A stretch of DNA of 64,000 nucleotides from Capillidium heterosporum (lineage: Eukaryota; Entomophthoromycota; Entomophthoromycetes; Entomophthorales; Capillidiaceae): contig WBMQ01000007.1 of the NCBI GenBank assembly GCA_016630905.1, forward strand, positions 1,054,001-1,118,000, read 5' to 3'. This document shows positions 22,920 to 33,699 of this stretch, piece by piece. How positions within the stretch are numbered: position 1 is the stretch's first letter; the number at the start of each line of letters is the position of its first letter. The notes beneath the pieces are model-generated. The model made no database searches and was not told the DNA's origin. It worked only from the letters and a program-made list of their open reading frames with translations. A program made the translations under genes and the position numbers.

Positions 22920-23630
22920 TTAGATATCGCCAACACTAAAAGTATCAAATTTATCTTTGCAATAATGCTCAACTGATAAATCCGACAAGCTACTATCATC
23001 CATTAATAAGAATTTACTCAACCTGATACTGGTAGTTGATGTACTAACGATGTCCATATCTACACTATCATCCCAACTAATTTCATTGCTAGAAATTGAA
23101 TCGAAATCGGAATTTATAGCAGTAAGTTTTGACAAGTTTACAGACTCAGGCAACGCTTCTTTTGACTTCTGCCGATGATATGTTGCATGCTGTAAAATAT
23201 TAATAAAGACTTCAACTATAAAGCACCTTTATATTTGATTTTTTGATGTAATTTTTATAGATGTTTAACAAGTTATCTTTACTTTTTACCTAGAATTTGA
23301 TTAGTTTCAAAGTTTGAGGTTACAGTACGCTATCTAATAGCATTTTTATACTTGGGCTAACTGCCATATCCTTAATTTTCTGGATGGAGTCCCTTATTGA
23401 AATCCAGCTCCTATATAGCCCACCAATCCTCTAAAGTGAAAGTATAAGTATTGAAGAGTAAGTATTTACCTTGTAATGATTGAAGTTAAAGATCAAGGGA
23501 AAGTAGCTACTTATATTGCCAAATACCTGTCCTATTAATAACCTGGCAAATTTAGTGGTTAATCGATCTAAGATATCGAATAAATGTATAGTTCTGAATA
23601 AGATTTACTTGTTCCAACATCTAGAAAAAC
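22920..23630 (-). CDS. Candidate multi-exon gene end, function unknown
   Basis: On the minus strand at least four exon-like blocks can be joined in phase. A block at about 23605-23470 ends FNFNHYK. After an intron starting GTAAATAC comes RIGGLYRSWISIRDSIQKIK and more, to about 23322. Then a block at about 23285-23225 (KDNLLNIYKNYIKK), and a last exon from about 23190 to 22920 starting HATYHRQKSKEALP and ending in an acidic, Ser-rich tail (SSLSDLSVEHYCKDKF). Each junction has GT...AG and phase 0, and the frame survives, which is hard to get by chance. The 5' end is not resolved. The basic-then-acidic C-terminal tail might be a receptor or regulator tail. No family is recognised and it may be decayed. 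Confidence 0.35.
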
Positions 23631-23829
23631 CGATATAGATTTTAAATAGACTGTATGCTTCTCTTCAAAATGGAATTTATATTTCGAAGACAATTCTAAA
23701 ATAGATTAGTACGCCTTTACAAAGAATATATAGTTTACCTAAAGTATGATTAACGGATGTTGATACAGCTATAGACGTAATCGTAGTTTTTCTATATAAC
23801 TAAATTTTTAATAAATATACATAGTACTT

Positions 23830-24120
23830 TTAAACCTCTTTATCCTCTAGTTCGTTTATAATTCTTTCTTTTAAATGAGAACTTTTCGAATCTAGTAGTT
23901 TAGTATAAATTAAATAGTTATATGCTGATTTAAGTATACTTGGTATGTTCAGCGAGAGTATTAAAGATCCATTAATAACGATGAAGTTGTAGGCTAGTTC
24001 ATCCAAAGTTAAGGTAGATATCAAGCTCGAAGACGTTTCCAATTCAAAGTCCAAAGACACCTTGTATTCGTATACCCTTCTGACTTTAATGCTGCAGTCT
24101 AAATTTGTGCTGACTTTCAT
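23830..24120 (-). CDS. Small protein, possibly Pcc1-like (KEOPS subunit)
   Basis: Single-exon 96-codon gene with an ATG at 24120. A basic N-terminus is followed by a strand (YKVSLDFELETSSSLISTL), then a strand-turn-strand (YNFIVINGSLILSLNIPS), a helix (LKSAYNYLIYTKLLDS) and a charged tail. This layout (strand, helix, two strands, helix, under 100 residues) resembles the Pcc1/CTAG family of the KEOPS tRNA-modification complex, including the (N/D)G turn between the two strands. The sequence match is weak and from memory. The gene is divergent from epsilon-COP with 183 bp between start codons, a compact arrangement that supports it being real. Confidence 0.45.
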   Translation of the reverse strand: MKVSTNLDCSIKVRRVYEYKVSLDFELETSSSLISTLTLDELAYNFIVINGSLILSLNIPSILKSAYNYLIYTKLLDSKSSHLKERIINELEDKEV

Positions 24121-24303
24121 TTTAAAGTTGGACGTTTATGTATGTATCTCTTCGAATCTTATATTCATCTGGCTTGATGCATTTTTTGCAAGTAAAAATA
24201 ACCACCGTCATCGAATTTCCATTGGTCAAAATACTTTATAGAATTCATAACCCAAGCTGATTTCAATTTCACCTTTCAACTTCCAGCAATCCAGCTACTC
24301 AAC

Positions 24304-25419
24304 ATGGCCGAAGAGATGTTAAACAGCCCACTGTTCAATTTGAACAACCAATTTTACTTTGGTGCTTACCAAACTGTCATCAACGAAAGTACTAAATTGC
24401 AACGTCAGTTATCAGACCCCTTCAAGTTGGAGTTACAGCTTTTAGTCTACCGTTCCTACCTAGCTTTGAACAAGGCTAACCTAGTCTATAACGAGCTCAA
24501 AGCAAATTCCAACTTATCTTTAGAACTTCAAGCCTTCAAGCTTCTGGTCGAAGTCATTCTGAACAAGGAGGATGCCAAAACGAAGCTGGAGGAATTGAGT
24601 CAGATAGCTAACGATGGGAAAAATTTGCTGAACGTCAACTTACAGATTATTTATGCTTTAGCAGCTTACCAAGTAGATCCTACTGACCCCAGCTGTCTAA
24701 AAGCGGTATCTTTGCACCCTCAACATTTGGAATCGTAATTTTAATTTTATATTTAATGTTTTAAACTTTTAATTTAATAGGGTTGCCCTCAAAATTCAAT
24801 TGCTTTTAAATTTGAACCGAGTTGATCTAGCTACCAAGGAGCTGGCCAAAGCCAAAAGCTGGGCTGAAGATGTACCTTTAATTCAACTTATGGAAGGCTA
24901 CTTAGCTTTACGTCTGGTAATTTTTTCAAACACCTAATCCTTATTCAGTACTTACTATGTTTTTCTTTTAGAACGGAACTAAGCTTTCAGAGGCTTTAGC
25001 TATTTTTGAAGACTTAAACGGTTCCACCAACACCGTCAAGCTTTTGAATCTCAAAGCTGTTTCCCTGTTGAACTTGGGCAGCTACGACGAGGCTGAAGAA
25101 GTTTTGTTGCAGGCTTTAGAGAAGGTAATCAATCTAAAGCTACTAAATACAAACTAAGTCTTTGTAAAGGATAACAGCTACCCTGATACTTTGGCTAATC
25201 TCATCGTAAGCTCTGCCTTAAACTATAAACCAGATGAAGTGCGTACTAGGTACATTAGGTAGAGTTTTTGAACCTTTTAAATAACATCTAACATTTTTCT
25301 TTCTATTGCTATTATCAAGTCAACTTAGAGATATTGACCCCAACCATTCGATCCTTGTCAACTTGGATGCTAAATCCAACCTCTTTGACGAATGTTCTAA
25401 GAAATACGCTTCGGCTTAA
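24304..25419 (+). CDS. COPE: Coatomer epsilon subunit (epsilon-COP)
   Basis: Five exons: 24304-24734, 24781-24916, 24972-25124, 25170-25258 and 25320-25419, all GT-AG and in phase (302 residues, as usual for the family). The protein is a helical repeat solenoid. It opens with LFNLNNQFYFGAYQTVINE, equivalent to the conserved FYlGnYQ start of epsilon-COP. It contains TPR-like blocks (AEDVPLIQLMEGYLAL, GTKLSEALAIFEDL, LLNLKAVSLLNLGSYDEAEE) and ends SQLRDIDPNHSILVNLDAKS followed by a short tail. Epsilon-COP (yeast Sec28) stabilises alpha-COP in the COPI coat of Golgi-to-ER vesicles. Confidence 0.93.
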
Positions 25420-26590
25420 ATGCTTAAGGTATTCATCAAGTAAATTTTCAAGTTTTTAAACCAATGCATTTTACTAGTACTATTTCATATTTCTTAGTAT
25501 ACACCTTATTATATTCCAAATATTGACTTATTTGCTGCCCATCAATCAATTGCATATACTAGGTTCGATTTTTGATTTTGTCCTATATATTTCACTTTAT
25601 CTTCAGATAAATTCTAAAACGAGTAATCAATCAGTATTTATAAATCTTTTGGTTATTGATGAGCTTACTTAATCTTAGCAATTCTTATCCGTAAATTTAT
25701 AGTATACTAGATTTAAAATGGTTTCATTATCAGTTTATATATTCCTTTAGAAAGCATATTAATCACTACTACCTCTCCCTATCTTTGAAAACATAATCAC
25801 CTTATATTGATCTACTGAGCCCTTCCAAGATGTTGAAAAGGATGACTGCTAGCCATATCATGCCCCAAGGCTAATGTTTATAAGCTAAATACAAGAAAAA
25901 AACCCAGAAAAACCTTACAAAATAGTTAGTAGTGTACATCAAAGGAGAAGAAAACCAAGAGAATTTTACTTCCCTTTGCTAGTCTTTAGAATAAGGGGCT
26001 ATCAGAATTCGAAGATCCAGAGATGAAAATATACATATTCAAAGTACTGAAAAGGAGAAAGGTTACAATGAGGATACTTGTAAATAGAACCCCTAGACTG
26101 TAAATACCAAAGCATATGTACCTCATCCCAAAAATTATTAATTCTTCCATTTAAATTGATAGTACAAATTATATGTTGATATGGTTTCGTAAAGTATTTA
26201 CCATTTCATTAAGGCTCAGTCAAATGTTCATATTTAATTTTATAATTCCAGATTAATGCTGATGTTTAAAATTATATTTAAAAGTACTATAAATACCAAT
26301 CTCCTTTAACTTCACTTTTCATGACACATAGCATTAAAGGTATTGTTTATACTATGTTGATGGATTGATGGTTATCGGTAGTAAGTGACCACCAGATTTC
26401 CTCGCTTATGTTGAATCCGAACATATATTAGCTTGGTGTATAGGTGATTAGCGAGATTAAGATAAGTTTAGTGCAATAATTTATCAATAGGTCAAACTCA
26501 TTTAGTATTTAAAGCATCCATTAGGTATATGTACAAGTTTCATGTCCTTGACCAAAGAACCTAAACTCCAATTGATTTAAATGTATATAT
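25420..26590. other. Gene-poor, no gene recognised
   Basis: AT-rich with dense stops. Around 26340-26440 a short minus-strand stretch (FNISEEIWWSLTTDNHQS) reads like protein and may belong to the relic at 26608. Confidence 0.35.
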
Positions 26591-26607
26591 TAAAATATAG
26601 AAGTAGC

Positions 26608-26922
26608 TTACAAGAAAAAAATATACGATCGGAGTAAAAATCCATAATTGAAAGAGGAAGCGGATTTCCACTGAGCTAAAGTTCTTGGATATCTCTTATA
26701 GATATACTGGCTATTAATATGGCGGACTTGAATTGTCATAAGCATAAAATTTCTTTGAAAAAGGTAAATGGAGTAGAGTAATATGGGATTGATTTGAAGA
26801 GAGCCTGATATCCAATTTATAAGTGAAAAGACTAATACTACCATATTGATACCAGCGAAGCCCAATACATAAGAATGGAGCGAGGGGTTATTAGGCATGA
26901 TAACACTAGTCAGAAACATCAT
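26608..26922 (-). pseudogene. Fragment of a multi-pass membrane protein
   Basis: A 104-codon minus-strand frame is rich in hydrophobic residues, with two or three possible membrane spans (MVVLVFSLINWISG and INPILLYSIYLFQ). It ends in YPRTLAQWKSASSFNYGFLL and RSYIFFL before a TAA that could instead be part of a splice donor (GTAAGC). Short protein-like text continues downstream in other frames, but no complete gene can be assembled. Family not identified. Confidence 0.3.
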
Positions 26923-27189
26923 AAATTATCAAGGTCAAATGTCAATAGTATAGGATAAAGGAAGGATTTGTATGCTTTTGTAATTCAAGGTCAAAGCTGA
27001 ACAAGCGAAATAAGGGAAGTTGGGTAGGAGATGAGCTATCTATATAATGTACTTAAATACTAATGGTAATAGAAAAAGTATATCAATAATGAAAGAAAAA
27101 AGGATGGTTGAAAATAGAAAGCAATTTAATTAAATAGGTCCAGCTTAGATTGATACGAACGTATGTGAGGTTAGGTTCAGTTTGAATGG

Positions 27190-28640
27190 TCGTAAGTATC
27201 CATTAGCTAGTCTTAGGCTTGGTGGCACTCTTGATAATGTGGATTAGGCGATCTGGGAACATAGTAGTGGACTTTAAAATTGCTAAATGAGGTGAAGTAT
27301 TGATACAATTGCCTTTTACAAGTGCTGTTGGATTTTGTTTATAATAAATTTCGAACCAAAGTTGATCGTATATATACTTTTTGCCATCATATTTGAATAA
27401 TAAGATATGTAGTTGGAGTAAGGATTGGGGGTTATAGGTGTATTCCTTAGTTTCTTAAATTGAACGACAAGTTTCGAAGAGGTAAAAAGCTACCACATAC
27501 AAGGTATAGCTCGTGAGAAAGTGAAGCTATATGTGACTGCCTATATCTATAAGTTTATAGCTTTACTTAAATTTGCACTACAGCAAGTTTCCTTTATTGG
27601 CAATGTAAACCGTTGCCGTAACAAGCGGCCTTAAGTACTAATTTAGAATGGGCAGCACCAACTTCAAATCCCGAGCCATGGAAATGATCATTTGCCTATA
27701 ATTTGTTGAAAATTCTCATTGAAAAGTAACTAGTGTATACCTTTGGTACGCCACTTCCATTCTTACAATACTGAACAAGTAGCTGAAGATGAAATCATTT
27801 TCTTTGGAATAGGTTTCCAGGTTTTTATCTAGAGTAGGGATGCTGTCTTGGAAGTTGATGTATAGGAACTTGAAGTGGATCAAACGGCCTTTTATGGAAT
27901 GCTATCTCATTTAAACTAGTGAAAACTGGTATCCCCACTAAATTTTAGTTTAGACTTTTAGATCACATTATTTTCATTTTGATGTCTACAGCTTGAGATG
28001 GTGCTGTAAAATTTTGGATGGATTCTCTAATTACTTCCATAAACAATTGAGGCTCAATCTTAGATAATACCATTTGACCACTTGGTACAGATATAGTGTC
28101 TATAGAATATACCTATCCTTGATATTTTATTATAGCTTTTATTCTATTATAGTTTGAGAAACTAACTATACTGCTTGATTTTTGACTAACTAAATATTCG
28201 ACAAACCAGCATATTGATTGGTACAACTCAACTTTTATACCCAACCGGTATTCTATATATACCTTTTACTTAAAATGTGAAGTGCTACAAATTTTTTGAA
28301 CTAGGATATCAAGACAACATATTGCTATATTTGATGTAGTAGGCTGAGTAAATGTAAGGCCATTAACTTCAAATCCTACTCCCATTAAGGATGAAGTTTA
28401 AATGAGTTAAAGTATGTGTAAATAGAAACGTAAATGCTATTAAAGCCTATGAGATACTATAAGACTGGATATTTTTACTCAATATTTGACAATTGTGTTG
28501 TACAAAATGTTAATTCTCATTAACCGTTTATTGTTTTGACTTTTCATGTACTGTCTAACAAGGGGCTTCAGTTGCGAGAAGGAAGTCGATAGCTTGCAAA
28601 AGGCAGGATATTCTTTGGATTAGTAGCTAGAGAGAGTGTC
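27190..28640 (-). pseudogene. Decayed gene copy A of an unidentified family
   Basis: First of three related copies (others at 29410-30990 and 31290-32770). In minus-strand order it holds GFEVNGLTFTQPTT (about 28380), MEVIRESIQNFTAPS (about 28040), a well-kept exon (GRLIHFKFLYINF, then TLDKNLETYSKENDFIF and SIVRMEVAYQR, about 27890-27750), a probable intron starting GTATACAC, and a terminal block equivalent to FPDGLIPKIKSATKPK at about 27260-27210. Stops and frame changes break it. Conserved blocks in the same order as in the other copies show it was once protein-coding. The aromatic and acidic character of the exon would suit a fungal regulator, but I cannot name it. Confidence 0.5.
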
Positions 28641-29409
28641 CCAGTTAAGTGCTGCAATGTACCTTAAAGTTAGGTAGTATACGAGCTTGTACATCCATAA
28701 GTTCAGTACAAAAAGTACCAATTATTTAAACTAAAGTTGTTGATAAGGTGATAATCTAATTTAAAGTAAACTTAAGCCTGATGTGATACTACTATAAAAT
28801 GTATTTAATAAAATTTAATTTAACTCTATCAGTAGAATGTAGTTAGGTTTATATAAAATTTACTTGAATATATTTGCTTAATAGAGGCTTAACATAAAGG
28901 AAATATAAAGTAGCCAACGAATCGATCAACGTTGATTAGATTTTGGTTTACAGCATATCTATTGATGAGACTGGCCAAGTATTGATAAATTAGAATAATT
29001 GGTCAAGTTGGTATTGATATATTATCTTATAAATCATATATACTGTAGTCCATAAGTTAAATTTACACAGATGTAGAAAGTTGATGGAAAAGCTATCTGA
29101 TGCAGAAAATTTATAATACTTGTGCACATAAGTTTGAAAAGGTAGATTGAAGTTGTTGTCAAGATGTAAATTTGAATTCGCTTATAAAACTAAACCTTAT
29201 TGGTACAAAATATATCTTATAAATGGCATTAATTGGAAGAGTTTTAATATATTTTAGAGATGTATTCAAATCTTAAAAAAGTCTAAATAAAAGATAGAAA
29301 CAGTAGCTTTCAAGATATTTGTAGAGTCTATTTAAATATCAGCTATAATAATAGATAGTTATAATAGAATTTTAGAAAGAAAACAATTTAATTAAATAGG
29401 TTCCCCACC

Positions 29410-30990
29410 TGGATAGCCATGGGCGTTAGTTAATACTGATTTTGGGATAGAATTGATGGGCATCAGTTCCGCTTAGGCTTAGTAGCACTTTTGATCTTAG
29501 GAATTAGGCCGTCAGGGAACATGGTTAGCAGTAGGATAGCAAAGTTGATAGATGGAATATAGGGACGAAAACCTTTTTCAGGTGTTGTTGAAAGGTATTG
29601 TTGGCGTTTTGTTTTTTAATTGAATTTCGAACCAAGGTTTGACCCTTATATACTGTTTGTCACTGCATTTGAGTAGTAGAGTACATAGTCAAAATAGGAA
29701 TTGGGGGTACTGGTGTACTTCTTGATTACTTAAAATGGTCGATAAGTCTCAGCAGTACATGGTCATCTCATTGCAGGGTACAGTCCTTGAGAAACTGAAA
29801 CTTCTGTGACTGCCCATTTCTATACGTGTATAGCTTTTTTTGAATTTGTACTACAGCTAGTTTCCTTTATTGGAGTAGAAATCGCGGTTGTGTCAAGTGA
29901 GAAAAGTTTCAATTTATAATGAGTTGTCAGCTAACTCAAGTCATGGAAATGATCACTTGCTTACAATTTGTTGAAAAAATCCTATCAAAAAGTATATAGT
30001 ATATACCCTCGATATTTTATTTTTGTATTTATAATAGCTATAAAGCAACTTACAGCTGGAATGACTATCTTTAAAAATAGAATTCCAGGTTTCGTTTAGA
30101 ATAGTTATATTGCTTTGGAATTTGACGTTTGGAACCCTGAAATTAACCTAGTGACTTTATATGGGATGACGCCTCCTTGCATATCATATTATAAACTCAT
30201 ATTCATAGAATTGAAATTTGGGAAAGGCATAGTTTGTTCAAATTGTATTATATTTTAATTTAAAATATATGGAATCACATTCTTTTCATATAGATATTTA
30301 CGATTTGGGCTGGGCTGTAAAGTTTTTGGTGGATTCTCTAAAAACTTCCATAAATGTGGATACTCCAATCTGCAGTAATGTTATTTATCAGCTTGATATA
30401 CAATCCACTATAGCTAGAGTAGCTTATTCCATTGATTTCTAAGCTTTAATTAACTAAAAGTTCGGCAGTTCGACATATCGAACAGCTATGTGTTCCAGCT
30501 TTTCATCCCTAAACAGTGCTTTTAAATGATTGATGCCTAAAATACTTTAGGTGGTACGGCTCTTACCCAACCAGGATAAGTCAGCATGTCACTGCATCTG
30601 ATGTAGTCGGCTGGGTAAACGTAGAGTTGTCAATTTCAAATTCTACTATGTTAAAGCATGAAGTTTAAGCGGACTCCAGTATAGGTATATGGAAGTAGGC
30701 CATTTATTTAACTTCACAAGATGCTCATGTATTCTGTGACTGCAGCACATGTGCTCAAATCCTTGGTGGTTGCATCGTACAATATGATCATTCTAATTGA
30801 CAGTTCACCAATTTGACCTCTTCCTTTACTGTTTTCTCAGCATCTATTATTTTGGAGGGATGTTGACAGCCTGTAGTGAATGTGACTGTCTTTGAATTAG
30901 TAATTGGGGACAGATTGGTATATTATGTGAATTTGCGGGTTGACTTTCAAAGCTTTGTTAAGCATCAACCAATAACTTGAGGCCTAATAG
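29410..30990 (-). pseudogene. Decayed gene copy B of the same unidentified family
   Basis: Minus-strand relic aligned with copy A. It has FEIDNSTFTQPTTSDAVTC then a stop (about 30630-30580), MEVFRESTKNFTAQPKS then a stop (about 30350-30300), a degraded central exon (30100-30060), MGSHRSFSFSRTVPC (about 29820), and the best-kept terminal block: FRPYIPSINFAILLLTMFP followed by DGLIPKIKSATKPKRN and a TGA near 29465. The upstream part (30700-30990) also matches copy C in the opposite orientation, for instance around a GTCACATTCACTACAGGC segment. Copies B and C are head to head with only about 300 bp between them. Confidence 0.5.
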
Positions 30991-31289
30991 TATTGCGAAT
31001 TTAACTTATAGTTCCAAGTCAAAAAATTTACATTTGAATTCTTTAGAATTAATATATATCTCTCTATTTTAACTTTGGCTTATTTAAACAGATATATGTT
31101 GTTATTTCGTGGAATTATCACGCACTAAGAATAAAACTTTACAATTTGGCAAATGTCTGCGACTAGATACCAATTTATTGGATCTTAAGAGATTGAGAAT
31201 CTTTGGCTAGATATAGGACCGTTTACACTACAAATTCGGTACATATATTTTAAAATTTTCGATAGTTTTAGATATTCATCAACCTGTCT

Positions 31290-32770
31290 TTCAATTTCTA
31301 ATTGTAAAAACAGTCACACTCATAGCAAGCTGTCAATATCCCTCCAAAACTAAAGTTTCTTAGAAACCAATAAAGGAGGAGTCCAAAGTAGGAGTTGCTA
31401 ATTGGAATGGACCATATTGTGCAAAACCATCATTAAGTGTTTGAGCATATGTGCCTAGTCATATAGTATTGCATGTATCTTATGAAACCTAACCAACGTT
31501 GTACTTATATATATGCATTTGAGTCCGCTTAAACTCTATCCTTCAATAGTAGCTGGATTTGAAATAGAAATCCTGTATTTACCCAACAGACTACATCAGA
31601 TGTACTAGCATGCCCATTTAATGTCTTGGTTTAGTAGGGGTTGTAGTACTTGACCATCTTTTAGGGATCAAATATATAATTAAAGTACCATTTGGAGATG
31701 GAAAAGTAGAAGGTATAGTTGTTCGATATACTAGGCTGATGAACTTTTAATTAATTAGCTTAAAAATCAAGTAATAAAATCTACAACATATAAAATATAC
31801 CAGCTGTAGGCATATTCTACAAACAATATACTTATACCAAGATGGAAAATAGCATTATTGTAGATTACAAGCTTTACGATTATGGAAGTAATTAGAGAAT
31901 CCACCAAAGTTTTACAGCTCGATCCCAAATCGTAAACTTCTATATGAAAAACGTGACTTTGTAAATCTAAACTAAGATCTGGTTTGAAGTTGGACAAACT
32001 ATAATTTTCTCACATTTCAGCTCAACGAGTATGGGCTTATAATATGATTTGTAAGGAGGTGTCATTCTATCTAAGGTCATCAGGTTAATTGCTAGCTTCC
32101 ATACGTCAAATTTCAAAACAGCATTGCTATTCTAGATAGAAACTTGGAAGTCTATTCAAATATATTTGTAGCCGAATTACTTGATTAGTATTATAAATAC
32201 GAATATAGAATGCTAAGGGATATTTACTCTTTAGCTTTTGATGGTGCTTTTCCAACATATTGTGGACAAGTGACTACCTCCATGACCGGGAGTATGAGCT
32301 TGACATAGCCCATTCTAAATAGAAACTTTACTCCGCTTGTTAAGACCAAAATCTACCACCTTTAAAAACTGTACTGACTGTAATACAACTACATACAAAG
32401 CTAGAAATGTATAGATGGGCAGTCACAAGCAAAGTTTGGTTTCTAAAGATTTAAGAGTTGTGGAGGGATGACCGCGTACTACTTTGAAACTTATATTCCA
32501 GTTTAAGTAATTAGTAAATGTACCAAAATCCCTCAATCTTTACTCCAATTACACACCCTACAATCCAAGACATAGTGATGAATGGTATATAAGAGCCGAG
32601 TTTTAATTCAAAGTTTGTTAAAAAACACCAACAGTATCTAACAGCACTTGTAAAAAGGTTTCTGCTCCACATCCAAATTATCTGTCAACTTTAAAACTCT
32701 ATTTCTAACATGTTCCCTGACGGCCTAATCCCCAAGATCAAGAGCGCTACCAAGCCCAAGAGTAACTGAT
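31290..32770 (+). pseudogene. Decayed gene copy C of the same unidentified family, inverted relative to A and B
   Basis: Plus-strand relic. In order it shows a block around 31310-31360 shared with copy B, GFEIEIL and ACATCAGATG-containing text at about 31555-31610, MEVIRESTKVLQLDPKS then a stop (about 31881), a degraded central exon near 32100-32170, the MGSH-equivalent GGGCAGTCACAAGC at about 32418, and the terminal MFPDGLIPKIKSATKPKSN with TGA at about 32768. Internal stops and frameshifts are plentiful. It forms an inverted pair with copy B. Confidence 0.5.
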
Positions 32771-33026
32771 GTTTACCTACAGCCATCCAAACTGTATACT
32801 AATCGATTTATGTTCATCGTAGTCCAAGTTGAACCTATTTATTAAACTGACTTTTCGTTTTAATACTATTTTACCTTATACTTTAAATATATTAAATAAC
32901 TACTTTAAACCTTGATAGTCATCAATTTTAATATAAACTAGGCGGTTTTAAAAATTTATAAAACTATATCTTTTATCTAATATACAGCATAGCTTGTAGC
33001 TTTAACCCAAAGCTCCATAAAATAGG

Positions 33027-33194
33027 ATGAGCTTTGATTTGTCTATAGATTCCATCTCAACCTCTATTGATCACAGTACTCCTATAACTAAATATGACCT
33101 TCAATACGCCAATGGTCCTTTAACTAAGTTCGTTATTATATACCGTGCTTACGGCATCCTCACCGCATGTCACCTGGCACTTATACAGTAGCGG
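33027..33194 (+). pseudogene. Start of a decayed gene, unidentified
   Basis: An ATG at 33027 opens 55 codons of balanced protein text (MSFDLSIDSISTSIDH, then KYDLQYANGPLTKFVIIYRA) before a TAG. About 200-400 bases on, further protein-like blocks appear with stops between them (KYQIVGQVLLVSNKNEYES near 33375, and LKVIAEQASIGAVYNMCYS near 33570). The whole 33.0-33.7 kb stretch looks like a dead gene. No family is recognised. Confidence 0.3.
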
Positions 33195-33699
33195 TTTCTT
33201 AAAACAGACTCTCTACTTACTTGACCTTACATTTTAAGTAAGGAAAGGTCACAGTGTTAAAGTATTATCTTTAAGGCTTGAAGCGGGGCCATCGAGATGC
33301 TCAGGTAGCTATCATACTTTCCAGCTTAAAATGCCCTGGTAATATTGATGTTTAGTACCGCAACGTCAAATACCAGCTACTGATAGTCTTCAACAAATTC
33401 AGAGGAGGAAAAATACCAGATTGTTGGACAGGTGCTTCTGGTGTCTAATAAGAATGAATATGAATCGATTGCTCATGGAGAGATGATATTTGAATAGATG
33501 AATTGACCATTGTTACCTGTCGACACCGATTTGAATATACTGCTTCGATATAGCCTATTTACAGCGTGTTTGAAGGTAATAGCCGAGCAAGCATCAATAG
33601 GAGCTGTTTATAACATGTGTTACAGCTCTGGCTTGGAATTCGATCGAGTTAGGCTAATTAGAGCCAAAAACTGTAGGCAACCAAGGTAGAATTCAGGGA

